From NCBI GenBank assembly GCA_037441565.1, contig JBBIRW010000008.1, positions 1-46,965 on the forward strand: a DNA stretch of 46,965 nucleotides, read 5' to 3'. Shown piece after piece: positions 34,647 through 41,803 of the stretch (the stretch's first letter is position 1; every line of letters begins with the position of its first letter). A program made the position numbers and the translations under genes. Source of the DNA: JBBIRW01 sp037441565. GTDB taxonomy: Bacteria > Desulfobacterota > JBBIRW01. The notes under the pieces were generated by a model. The model was not told the DNA's origin and ran no database searches. It worked only from the letters and a program-made list of their open reading frames with translations.

Positions 34647-36290
34647 ATGTCAGAGATCAATAATTTTTTACCTCCAAAGGAGCTATGGCCTGAGAGGATC
34701 TATACTCTTCCCGAATACAAGGAATACCCCCAGAAGATGAATTCAACCGAAGAGCTACTTGACAAAAACCTTGAAAAGGGGAGAGGGAAAAAGGTTGCAA
34801 TTTTGTTTGAAGATAAAAAGTTTACCTATGAGGATGTTTACTACCAGTGTAATCAGTTCGCAAATGGACTGAAGGAACTTGGTATAGGGATTGAGGATCG
34901 AATCATTATAAGGAGTCCAAATATTCCAGAGGCTGTGATTGCTAATTTTGCTATTATTAAATTAGGCGCGATAAGTGTTCCAACATCACCACTGTTTGCA
35001 GCCAAAGAGCTTGCACATGTTTCAAATAACTGTGGGGCAAAGGCGATCATAACATTTTTTGGGCTTCTTCCCGATGTTGAGAAGGCAAAGCCTGATCTTG
35101 AGAGTGTGAAGCATATCATAGTGATCGGTGGGGATCCTAATACAATAAAAGAAAAGGGCTTTATCCCTCTCCAGCAGCTAATGCAGGGTGCTAACAAGGA
35201 GTTCAGCCCTGTAAGAAGGGATCGCCATGATATCTCGATCCTTCTTTATACATCCGGAACAACAGGTCCACCAAAAGGTACGGCACACATGATGGAGGAA
35301 TCACTCATTGTAGCTGATGGATTTGGAAAATATTGCTGGAGGATTACCGAAAACGATGTGATAGGTGGTTCGGCTCCACTTGCCTTTGGTGCGGGTCATG
35401 CAACATTCTGTGCAATTCCATACAGATTTGGTGCTACTGCATCACTGATTGCAAGGTTTACACCTGAAGGGATGTTTGAAACAATACAGAACCACAGGAT
35501 AACAGTGCTGACCCTTCTTCCCACGGCATACAGAAAGATGCTTGAAGTTCCCGATGCAGAGAAGAAATATGACCTGAGCTCACTGAGGATACTTACAGGT
35601 GGTGGTGAATCACTAACTGCAAAAACCTATTACGACTGGAAGAATAAGTTTGGACAGGAGATATTTGAATCCCTGGGAACAACAGAAATGTTCTTTGTGT
35701 TTATCTCAAATGCTGTAAGTCTTAAGGCTAAACCAGGCTCAATTGGACAGGCCGTTCCCGGATACGAGGTTAAGGTTGTAAATGAAGAGGGGAAGGAGGT
35801 AGGTATAGGGGAATCAGGTATGCTGATTGCCCGTGGTCCAACCGGAACACTCTACTGGGCAGCACCTGAAAAACAGAAAGGCTCTGTGATGAATGGCTGG
35901 AATAAGGCAGGCGACTTTGTGTACAGGGACGAGGATAACTATTTCTGGTTCCTGTCCCGTGAGGATGATCTTATCAAAAGCTCGGGTTACAGAATTGGGC
36001 CCGAGGAGATAGAACTCGCACTTGTGAGACATCCAGCGATAGCTGATGCAGGTGTAATCGGAGTGCCTGATCCGGTGAGGGGACAGAATGTAAAGGCATT
36101 TATTGTTTTAAAACCCGGCAATACACCCTCGGATGAACTGAAGGAGGAAATTCTTTCTTTCCTTAAGGAAAATATCGCTATATACAAATTACCGCGTGAG
36201 ATTGAATTTATTGATGAACTTCCAAGAACTGTAACGGGCAAGCTCCTGAGGCGTGTGCTAAGACAAAAAGATATGGAAAAGAAAAAATAG
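34647..36290 (+). CDS. AMP-dependent acyl/aryl-CoA ligase (benzoate/2-aminobenzoate-CoA ligase-like)
   Basis: A 547-residue adenylate-forming enzyme. A phosphate-binding loop YTSGTTGPPKG, the SLGTTEMF adenine motif, GWNKAGDFVYRDED and SREDDLIKSSGYRIGPEEIE, and the catalytic Lys in PRTVTGKLLRR are present in order. The N-terminal TLPEYKEYPQKMN and overall spacing remind of 2-aminobenzoate- or benzoate-CoA ligases; an aliphatic acid is also possible. Strong AAGGAGGG ribosome site. It would activate a free acid for the CoA pathways suggested by the thiolase and the IpdAB-like pair. Confidence 0.88.
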   Translation: MSEINNFLPPKELWPERIYTLPEYKEYPQKMNSTEELLDKNLEKGRGKKVAILFEDKKFTYEDVYYQCNQFANGLKELGIGIEDRIIIRSPNIPEAVIANFAIIKLGAISVPTSPLFAAKELAHVSNNCGAKAIITFFGLLPDVEKAKPDLESVKHIIVIGGDPNTIKEKGFIPLQQLMQGANKEFSPVRRDRHDISILLYTSGTTGPPKGTAHMMEESLIVADGFGKYCWRITENDVIGGSAPLAFGAGHATFCAIPYRFGATASLIARFTPEGMFETIQNHRITVLTLLPTAYRKMLEVPDAEKKYDLSSLRILTGGGESLTAKTYYDWKNKFGQEIFESLGTTEMFFVFISNAVSLKAKPGSIGQAVPGYEVKVVNEEGKEVGIGESGMLIARGPTGTLYWAAPEKQKGSVMNGWNKAGDFVYRDEDNYFWFLSREDDLIKSSGYRIGPEEIELALVRHPAIADAGVIGVPDPVRGQNVKAFIVLKPGNTPSDELKEEILSFLKENIAIYKLPREIEFIDELPRTVTGKLLRRVLRQKDMEKKK

Positions 36291-36299
36291 CAGCAAATC

Positions 36300-36338
36300 G
36301 GGGGAGGAATGAACCTCCCCCGCCCCCCATATCTTTTT
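36300..36338 (+). terminator. Terminator after the CoA ligase gene
   Basis: GGGGGAGG (36300-36307) and CCTCCCCC (36314-36321) form a perfect 8-bp stem with loop AATGAA. A T5 run follows only after 12 bases, with GCCCCCC between, so it is not a textbook intrinsic terminator. A new promoter lies just beyond it. Confidence 0.55.
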
Positions 36339-36366
36339 ATCAGCAAAAAGAGTAAATAACTTGTCG

Positions 36367-36396
36367 TTGACAATAAAGCGCTATGTGTTTTAAAAT
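36367..36396 (+). promoter_or_regulatory. Sigma-70-type promoter for the U32 gene unit
   Basis: Perfect TTGACA at 36367-36372 and TAAAAT (5 of 6) at 36391-36396, spacer 18 bases. The expected start is near 36403, about 23 bases before the ATG of the first U32 gene. Together with the hairpin upstream it separates this unit from the CoA ligase operon. Confidence 0.6.
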
Positions 36397-36425
36397 TATT
36401 TGATATTTTATTCTTAGAGATAAAG

Positions 36426-37220
36426 ATGTATAAGGTAATGGCTCCTGTGAGGGATTTAGGCTATCTCGATGGAATCCTTGAAGCGGGGGCTGATGGTGTT
36501 TATACGGGTCTTCAAGGATCAAGCAGGGGAAGGGTATGCGAGGGTCTTCAGGAAAAGGAGATAGAGGAGCTGCTGATCAGGTGTCATAAAAAGGGTAAAC
36601 TTGTCCACATTGCACTCAATGCAATCCCTGACAGTAGGCTAACAGATAAGCTCATAGAGAAAATAAGCTACCTCGTTGGAATGGGTGTTGATGCCATCAT
36701 TCTGAATGAGGTAGGGATTGTCTCACTTGCAGTAAAAAGGGTACCGCATTCGAGTATATTTGCCAGTGTGGGATGCGGGATTTTAAATATAGATGATGCA
36801 CTTTTCTTTGAGGATCTGGGTGTAAGGGGAATTACCCTTTCTTGGATGGTTGATCCGGAAGAGATCTATGAGATCAAGAGGAGGACATCCCTTAAAGTTG
36901 AGGTATTTTTCTATGCATTGAGGGAGTTTATTCAGAGGGGGAAATGCATTCTTGGGCCTTATCTCATGAGAGGAACAACTGATTTAAGGAGGGGTGGTAA
37001 TTGTATTAATATATGTAGCGCAAGATATGAAATTAACTCAAATGGTAATTCAGGAGTATGTTTACTTCCACTTGAAGAGTATATGGTCACCGATGCTTTT
37101 AAAAGCTATATAGAAGCAGGCGTTGATCTCTTTAAAATCCAGGGGAGGGAGTTTAATATCGAAAAGATAAGAAAGATAGTTTCCATCTTCAGGCATATCA
37201 GTGAGGGCAGGGGGAATTAG
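36426..37220 (+). CDS. U32 family protein, UbiU-like paralog with altered cysteine set
   Basis: A 264-residue U32 family protein (APVRDLGYLDGILEAGADGVYTGL opening, TIM-barrel-like repeats, FKIQGREFNIEKI near the end). It resembles the third U32 protein of this unit: SVGCGILNIDD and GGNCINIC align with SVGCNILNIED and GGLCHRVC there. Cysteines 174, 193, 197 and 212 are kept but the partner of Cys167 is not, so cluster binding may differ. It is shorter than usual for the family (about 300-330). Its stop is followed directly by the next start. Possible roles are quinone or RNA hydroxylation; not proven. Confidence 0.82.
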   Translation: MYKVMAPVRDLGYLDGILEAGADGVYTGLQGSSRGRVCEGLQEKEIEELLIRCHKKGKLVHIALNAIPDSRLTDKLIEKISYLVGMGVDAIILNEVGIVSLAVKRVPHSSIFASVGCGILNIDDALFFEDLGVRGITLSWMVDPEEIYEIKRRTSLKVEVFFYALREFIQRGKCILGPYLMRGTTDLRRGGNCINICSARYEINSNGNSGVCLLPLEEYMVTDAFKSYIEAGVDLFKIQGREFNIEKIRKIVSIFRHISEGRGN

Positions 37221-38138
37221 ATGAAAATTGAGATAAACACCTTGATCCCTGATCTGCATTTTCTTAAAGGCATGGATATATCAGCATTTGATGCATTTTA
37301 TATCGGGTTTCCATTCTGTAGAAAGTTTGAGGGGAATCTTTCAGAAATTCCAGAGGATATGGAGTTTTCCATATCATATCTTAAGGATAAGGGTAAAAGG
37401 GTTTATTTAACAACCTATGCAACACCATTAACAAGAGATCTTGATTCAATAATAGAATCAGTGGAAAGGGCAGTCCAATATGGTATCGATGCTGTTGAAG
37501 TTCACAATTACGGTGTTTTGAGGATGATCAACAGAAACTTTCCTTCTTTAAGGATACATATGGGATCATTTGCAAATATATACACGGATGCAACTGTTAT
37601 TAAACTAAAGGAGTATGGCGTAAAGAGGGTTACCCCCAATTATGAACTGCGCATTGATGAAATTGAATATATAAGGGACAAAAGTGGTATGGAGGTTGAG
37701 CTTCTGCTCCATGGAAAGATCCCCATCGGGATTTCGGAGAGCTGTTTTTCGCTTGAAATAGCAGAGAAAACAGGGAAATTATGTCCTGAAGCATGCAAGC
37801 AGGCGGTCGTGCTTAGAAGGGATGGGTGGGTTTTAAGAAATATGGGAACATTGATGCTGAGCGGTAAGGATATGTGTATGATAGAGCATCTGAATATGAT
37901 AAACAAGGCAGGATTTTCTATCTTCAGAATAAATGGATTTTCCGAGAACCCTGCATATATTGGCAGTGTATGCAGGATCTACAGGGAAGCACTCGAAGAA
38001 ATGTTGAGCGGTGGGATATACAAGAGGGAGTGGAAGGAGGAACTTTACAAGTATTCAACTGATGGATTCTGTAATGGTTTTTACTTCGGGAAATCAGGAA
38101 GACTCTATGTGGATGCCATGGGAAATATCCATGAGTAG
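37221..38138 (+). CDS. UbiV-like U32 family Fe-S protein
   Basis: A 305-residue U32 protein matching UbiV. Cysteines fall at 33 (YIGFPFCRKF), 175, 188 and 192 (ESCFS and KLCPEACK). The spacings 13 and 4 of the last three equal those I recall for the E. coli UbiV 4Fe-4S ligands (180, 193, 197), with Cys33 standing for Cys39 in YLGEAVCSKR. UbiV acts with UbiU (and UbiT) in oxygen-independent hydroxylation of the ubiquinone ring. The C-terminal GFCNGFYFGKSG resembles UbiV DCNGYW. Starts immediately after the preceding U32 gene. The quinone of this bacterium is unknown. Confidence 0.85.
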   Translation: MKIEINTLIPDLHFLKGMDISAFDAFYIGFPFCRKFEGNLSEIPEDMEFSISYLKDKGKRVYLTTYATPLTRDLDSIIESVERAVQYGIDAVEVHNYGVLRMINRNFPSLRIHMGSFANIYTDATVIKLKEYGVKRVTPNYELRIDEIEYIRDKSGMEVELLLHGKIPIGISESCFSLEIAEKTGKLCPEACKQAVVLRRDGWVLRNMGTLMLSGKDMCMIEHLNMINKAGFSIFRINGFSENPAYIGSVCRIYREALEEMLSGGIYKREWKEELYKYSTDGFCNGFYFGKSGRLYVDAMGNIHE

Positions 38139-38194
38139 CCCCATGTTTTAGCCATGGTACAGATCATTTAAAACAATATATTCTGGAGGTAAAG

Positions 38195-39139
38195 ATGATT
38201 GAATTATTAGCGCCAGGTGGAACAAAGGAAATGGCAAAGGCCGTTCTTATTAATGGTGCTGATAGTGTTTACATAGGTCTTAAGGGATGGAGCAGGAGGA
38301 GTGCTGAGTTTGAATTGAAGGATGAGGAGATAGAGGATGTCGTAAAATTTGCAAAAAAGATGGGGAAGAAGGTGAGAATTGGAGTAAATACGCTTCCCGA
38401 TTCAAGGGAGTTTCCCATCTTTTTCGTCAAACTTGATAAACTCATCTCACTTGGTATAGATGGTTTAATTATGACAGATATAGGGCTGATCTCGAGAGTG
38501 CGAAAATATTATCCTGAGCTGAGCATTCATGCGAGCGTTGGGTGTAATATACTTAATATAGAGGATGTTGGGTTCTATGAAGAGATGGGTGTTTCACAGA
38601 TTGTTGCAGAATGTAAACTGGGGTTTGATGAGTTGCAGATGAGGAAGGAGAGGATGAGGCCGGGTATAGAGGTGCTTGCTCACGGCAATACCTGCTGGTC
38701 CTATCTGGGCAAATGCTGGATGAGCAGTTATATGAACTATCAATGGCACTATGATGAGGAGGGAAAGAACCATTTTGTGGGGAGTCCGAATAGAGGTGGG
38801 TTATGCCACAGGGTATGTCTTGAAAAATGGAGGATTTGCTGCAATGATATGGAGATCGATTCAAGGAGACTGCGGAACGAGGCGTTCTTTCTCCTTGAGA
38901 ATCTCACAAAATATATCGATCTTGGTGTGAATACCATTAAGATACAGGGCAGGGAATATTCAACGGAGCTTGCTGTTGAAATGGTGAGGTTCTACAGGTC
39001 CTTTATCGATAGTTATGTATCAATGAGAGAACGTTTTGATCTAAAGCTGTGGGCTGAAAGGCTTGAAGGATTAATAAAGTGGAGGGATGCTGAAAGGGAA
39101 AGGAGAACATCCTATTTAATAAGTCTTGTAAAAAACTGA
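38195..39139 (+). CDS. UbiU-like U32 family Fe-S protein
   Basis: A 314-residue U32 protein. ELLAPGGTKEMAKAVLINGADSVYIGLK at the start, ASVGCNILN, and FKIQGRE-like IKIQGREYSTELA at the end are the family hallmarks. Cysteines 167 and 174 (NTCWSYLGKC) have the 7-residue spacing I recall for UbiU 169 and 176, with GGLC (204) and ICC (215-216) as likely further cluster ligands. UbiU forms a complex with UbiV, each with a 4Fe-4S cluster. GGAGG ribosome site, 56 bases after the UbiV-like gene. Confidence 0.85.
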   Translation: MIELLAPGGTKEMAKAVLINGADSVYIGLKGWSRRSAEFELKDEEIEDVVKFAKKMGKKVRIGVNTLPDSREFPIFFVKLDKLISLGIDGLIMTDIGLISRVRKYYPELSIHASVGCNILNIEDVGFYEEMGVSQIVAECKLGFDELQMRKERMRPGIEVLAHGNTCWSYLGKCWMSSYMNYQWHYDEEGKNHFVGSPNRGGLCHRVCLEKWRICCNDMEIDSRRLRNEAFFLLENLTKYIDLGVNTIKIQGREYSTELAVEMVRFYRSFIDSYVSMRERFDLKLWAERLEGLIKWRDAERERRTSYLISLVKN

Positions 39140-39151
39140 AGGGGAAAGTTT

Positions 39152-39367
39152 ATGCTTTATATGTTGCAGAAGAACTTCTCCGGAGGCAGTAAGCTAAAGA
39201 TAATTTATGCTGCGCTGATGGCATTTGCAGGAACATTATCACTGGCAAGTGCAATAAGCGCATATCTCAAACCTCATGATTCCCTTGGCTCGGTAATAAT
39301 TGTTGTATTCCTTTTTCTTGCATTTGGGTTCTATTCCCTTGCATACTGGCTCTGGACGATTAAATAA
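39152..39367 (+). CDS. Small two-helix membrane protein
   Basis: A 71-residue protein with two hydrophobic helices (about 15-36 and 47-68) and a short Pro/Asp loop. No family recognised. ATG behind GGGGAAAG, 12 bases after the UbiU-like gene and 7 before a NosL-like gene. Its position suggests a membrane partner for the adjacent envelope proteins. It could also be a chance ORF, but the spacing and ribosome site argue for a real gene. Confidence 0.65.
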   Translation: MLYMLQKNFSGGSKLKIIYAALMAFAGTLSLASAISAYLKPHDSLGSVIIVVFLFLAFGFYSLAYWLWTIK

Positions 39368-39373
39368 TTTTTT

Positions 39374-39895
39374 ATGAGAAAGACAATCATTCCAGCAATC
39401 TTTATCCTTGCAATTATCCTTGTGGGGAATTATATCTATCTCTATGCAAAATCAGGGAACTGTGAAATTTGCGGAAGAACCGTTGATGAAAGAAGGGGGG
39501 CGATAATTAAGATTAATACTTTTCAATGGCAAAAGGCCTGTTGTGCTGTATGTGCGTTGAGATATATCAGGGATGAGAAAAAAGAAGTGTTAAGTATCCT
39601 TGTCAGGGATTTAAAATCGAGTAAATACATAGATGCGGGAAAGGCATATTATGTAACTGGTTCCTCAGAGAGGAGCTGCTGTTCAGGTGGTTTACAGAGG
39701 GATCAGACAGGGGTCTATTTTTTATGCTACGATAGATGCATTCCGAATTCAGTTGCATTTGAAAAAATAGAGGATGCAGAGCAGTTCAAAAGCACAATGG
39801 GTGGAAGACTCATAACATATGCTGAACTGATGGAAATGATCTCTTTTCAAGACACTGCAAGGAAGGATATGATTAGTGCCCCCATAGCTCAGTAG
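39374..39895 (+). CDS. NosL-like membrane-anchored cysteine-rich protein
   Basis: A 173-residue protein with an N-terminal membrane helix (about 4-25) and an outside domain resembling NosL: CEICGRTVDERRG (Cys30, Cys33), KACCAVCALRY (56, 57, 60), AYYVTGSS, and AFEKIEDAEQFKSTMGGRLITYAEL. NosL family members bind copper and help metal insertion in nitrous oxide reductase; no nos genes are visible. Nine cysteines are unusual. The last five codons (A-P-I-A-Q) and the stop lie within the 5' part of the tRNA-Arg gene. Confidence 0.7.
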   Translation: MRKTIIPAIFILAIILVGNYIYLYAKSGNCEICGRTVDERRGAIIKINTFQWQKACCAVCALRYIRDEKKEVLSILVRDLKSSKYIDAGKAYYVTGSSERSCCSGGLQRDQTGVYFLCYDRCIPNSVAFEKIEDAEQFKSTMGGRLITYAELMEMISFQDTARKDMISAPIAQ

Positions 39896-39951
39896 GATAG
39901 AGCGAGGGATTCCTAATCCCTAGGCCGCACGTTCGATTCGTGCTGGGGGCA
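39878..39951 (+). tRNA. tRNA-Arg (anticodon CCT)
   Basis: Full cloverleaf: acceptor GCCCCCA with TGGGGGC, D-arm GCTC...GAGC, anticodon stem AGGGA/TCCCT with loop TTCCTAA (anticodon CCT, reads AGG), T-arm GCACG-TTCGATT-CGTGC, discriminator A. CCA is not encoded (TAGAAA follows). AGG is a heavily used Arg codon here, so this is a busy tRNA. The only -10-like TATGAT ends 4 bases before it, too close to start it, so it is likely cotranscribed with the upstream genes. It overlaps the end of the NosL-like gene by 18 bases. Confidence 0.95.
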
Positions 39952-39958
39952 TAGAAAT

Positions 39959-39989
39959 CCCCTATCGATACAATGCGATAGGGGTTTTT
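39959..39989 (+). terminator. Intrinsic terminator after tRNA-Arg
   Basis: CCCCTATCG (39959-39967) and CGATAGGGG (39976-39984) form a perfect 9-bp stem with an 8-base loop, directly followed by TTTTT. This is a textbook rho-independent terminator closing the U32/tRNA-Arg unit. The 229 bases from 39990 to the next gene are AT-rich and show no clear gene. Confidence 0.92.
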
Positions 39990-40218
39990 CAATTTATAGG
40001 TGTATATGCTTGAGAATTACGGAAGTTTTACCTTATTCTTCTTGCTAAACTCAATAGGTGTAAAACATATCTTAACGCATTAAAAGATAGGTGAGCATAA
40101 TGAATATTTTCAGAAGATAAAAATAGAATCATATCGTGCCTTAAAATCCTTGATTTGGAAGTTATGAATATGGGAAAATCTAATAAACAGTTTGAGGGGT
40201 TTGATTTAATTATGCAAT

Positions 40219-40455
40219 ATGCGTTATAGAGATCTGCTTAAGGAACTGGAAGAAATGGCAAAAACCAACAGTGTTGAGGTAAGGTATGATGAGTTTAAGG
40301 GTGAAGTATCAACATCTTTTGGTGGCATGTGCTTTTTGAGAGGAAAGGGGATGATAATTATAAACAGGAGCCTCGATATAAGGGAGAAGATAAATATTCT
40401 GAAAGAAGAACTTAGCAATATAGGGCTTTTGAAGAAGCAGGATGCATGTAAATAA
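40219..40455 (+). CDS. Small conserved-looking protein of unknown function
   Basis: A 78-residue soluble protein. Its core, FGGMCFLRGKGMIIINRSLDIREKINILKEEL, looks like a beta hairpin around a Gly-Gly-x-Cys motif followed by a helix. I recall similar short proteins with a GGLC-type motif in anaerobic bacteria but cannot name a function. The start ATG lacks a good ribosome site nearby. It is followed after 17 bases by the SurA-like gene, and the two are probably one transcript. Confidence 0.7.
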   Translation: MRYRDLLKELEEMAKTNSVEVRYDEFKGEVSTSFGGMCFLRGKGMIIINRSLDIREKINILKEELSNIGLLKKQDACK

Positions 40456-40472
40456 AAAAATAAGGAGGAATA

Positions 40473-41063
40473 ATGGAAGAATTAAAGGTATTGGTTATGG
40501 CAAGGGTGAATGGAAAACCTATAATGGCGGATCAGCTGAATGCAGCACTGAGGCATTTTCTAAATGAATATTACAGTGGTTCTCTTGAAACAATAACCGA
40601 GGAAGAGATTGCTCAGGCGAGGCGTATTGTTCTTGAAAATCTCATTTCTAAGGAGTTAATCTACCAGGAAGGCCTTAACAAAAGGATTGCTGTGGAAAAT
40701 GAAGAGGTGGAAAGGGAGATAGATAAATTAAAGAAGGATTTTCCCAGTGAGGAGGATTTTTATAAGAGGCTGGAGAAGGAGAGGATTGATTATGAGGAAT
40801 GTCGTGAAATAATTACAACAAATCTAATCATAAATAAGACTATTGATGCCTTCCTGAAAAATATCCCGCCAGTTACAGAGGAGGATGTATCTGATTACTA
40901 CGAGAAACATAAGAACAGATTAGTTACACCTTACGGGACTCTTCCCTTTGAGGACGTAAAGGAAAATATTGCAGAATTTATTCAAAAGAACAGGGAGGCT
41001 GAAGCTATAGAAGAATGGCTGGAAGAGCTGAGAAGGAAGGCAAATATTGAAATATTCCTATAG
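40473..41063 (+). CDS. SurA N-terminal-domain-like protein, no signal peptide
   Basis: A 196-residue helical protein. RVNGKPIMADQLNAALRHFL and ARRIVLENLISKELIYQEGLNKRI match the SurA/PrsA-type N-terminal chaperone module (SurA_N), but no rotamase domain follows; the C-terminal VTEEDVSDYYEKHKNRLV and FEDVKENIAEFIQKNREAEAIEEWLEELRRKA complete the module. The N-terminus MEELKVLVMARVNG has no signal peptide, so it may act in the cytoplasm. AAGGAGG ribosome site. Its neighbours are unknown small proteins. Confidence 0.78.
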   Translation: MEELKVLVMARVNGKPIMADQLNAALRHFLNEYYSGSLETITEEEIAQARRIVLENLISKELIYQEGLNKRIAVENEEVEREIDKLKKDFPSEEDFYKRLEKERIDYEECREIITTNLIINKTIDAFLKNIPPVTEEDVSDYYEKHKNRLVTPYGTLPFEDVKENIAEFIQKNREAEAIEEWLEELRRKANIEIFL

Positions 41064-41080
41064 TTTTAGAGGATGCTCAG

Positions 41081-41338
41081 GTGAGGTGTTCTCACTGTGG
41101 AAGGGAGGTTATGCCCACAATCCATACAAAGGATAGTTACACGGTTGATTATTATTCACTTATTACAGGAAATCTTGTTCCAGTTATTCTGGATGGAACA
41201 GAAACGGGAGAAGGAACATTTCAATACTACAAGATAGAGCAGATAACCGAAATAATTACCTGTGTTTCATGCTGGAGAAACCCCGAAATAAAGAAAAAGA
41301 TCGCCATAGAATTCGGGGAATATGGATTGGGGGGTTGA
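41081..41338 (+). CDS. Small zinc-ribbon-like protein of unknown function
   Basis: An 85-residue protein with two CxxC pairs, CSHCG at the N-terminus and CVSC at about residue 62-65, which could bind one zinc ion. No family recognised. The start is GTG with GAGG 8 bases upstream; an ATG eight bases earlier is out of frame. It lies between the SurA-like gene and another unknown gene with short spacing, so they form one cluster. Confidence 0.7.
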   Translation: MRCSHCGREVMPTIHTKDSYTVDYYSLITGNLVPVILDGTETGEGTFQYYKIEQITEIITCVSCWRNPEIKKKIAIEFGEYGLGG

Positions 41339-41339
41339 T

Positions 41340-41789
41340 ATGAAAGACTTAAAGGATATGTCCTGCAGAAAAAGGATTGTAGAGGAGATAACCAGTAAAT
41401 ATTCTGTTATTGAAAGGAAGAGGATCAGGGATATTATCGCCTCCCTTCCACCCTATGCAAAGGAGAGAATAGAGGAAATTAGAATAGCAGCAGAGGTTTC
41501 CCATTTTTATGAGGATAGGATTAAGGCCTTTGAAATAATGTGCAACTACCTTTTTCGCAGAAAAAATCCGAGAAATGCAAAAGAGATCTATGAGGATGAA
41601 AAGAAACTTTATGAAAAGAGGATAAAGAATAGAATAAAAAGGGATGTGGAACTGCTGAAAATAAGTCTCGAGGCGTATCACGACGCAGATGGTGGAGAGT
41701 TTGAAATGATAGTTGCAGACGATGAATTGACAGATGATTCCCATATAAGAGAGAGGGATAAGATCTTCGAAGACGATGAAACGGAATAA
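41340..41789 (+). CDS. Hypothetical helical protein
   Basis: A 149-residue, highly charged, predicted helical protein (RKRIRDIIASLPPYAKERIEEIRIAAE and long Lys/Glu/Arg stretches with an acidic tail EDDETE). No family recognised. ATG 41340 is preferred because GGGGGG lies just upstream; an earlier ATG at 41322 lies inside the previous gene. It follows the zinc-ribbon-like gene directly and precedes ribokinase by 14 bases. Confidence 0.68.
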   Translation: MKDLKDMSCRKRIVEEITSKYSVIERKRIRDIIASLPPYAKERIEEIRIAAEVSHFYEDRIKAFEIMCNYLFRRKNPRNAKEIYEDEKKLYEKRIKNRIKRDVELLKISLEAYHDADGGEFEMIVADDELTDDSHIRERDKIFEDDETE

Positions 41790-41803
41790 GAAGACTTTTG
41801 TGG

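Noticed and set aside
36426..37220. First U32 gene as a truncated pseudogene
   Set aside because: It is shorter than relatives but has an intact frame, own promoter, and keeps most cysteines and the FKIQGRE end; a real paralog is more likely.
39878..39951. tRNA-Arg as an integration (att) site of a mobile element
   Set aside because: No integrase gene and no repeated tRNA end were seen; a normal terminator follows.
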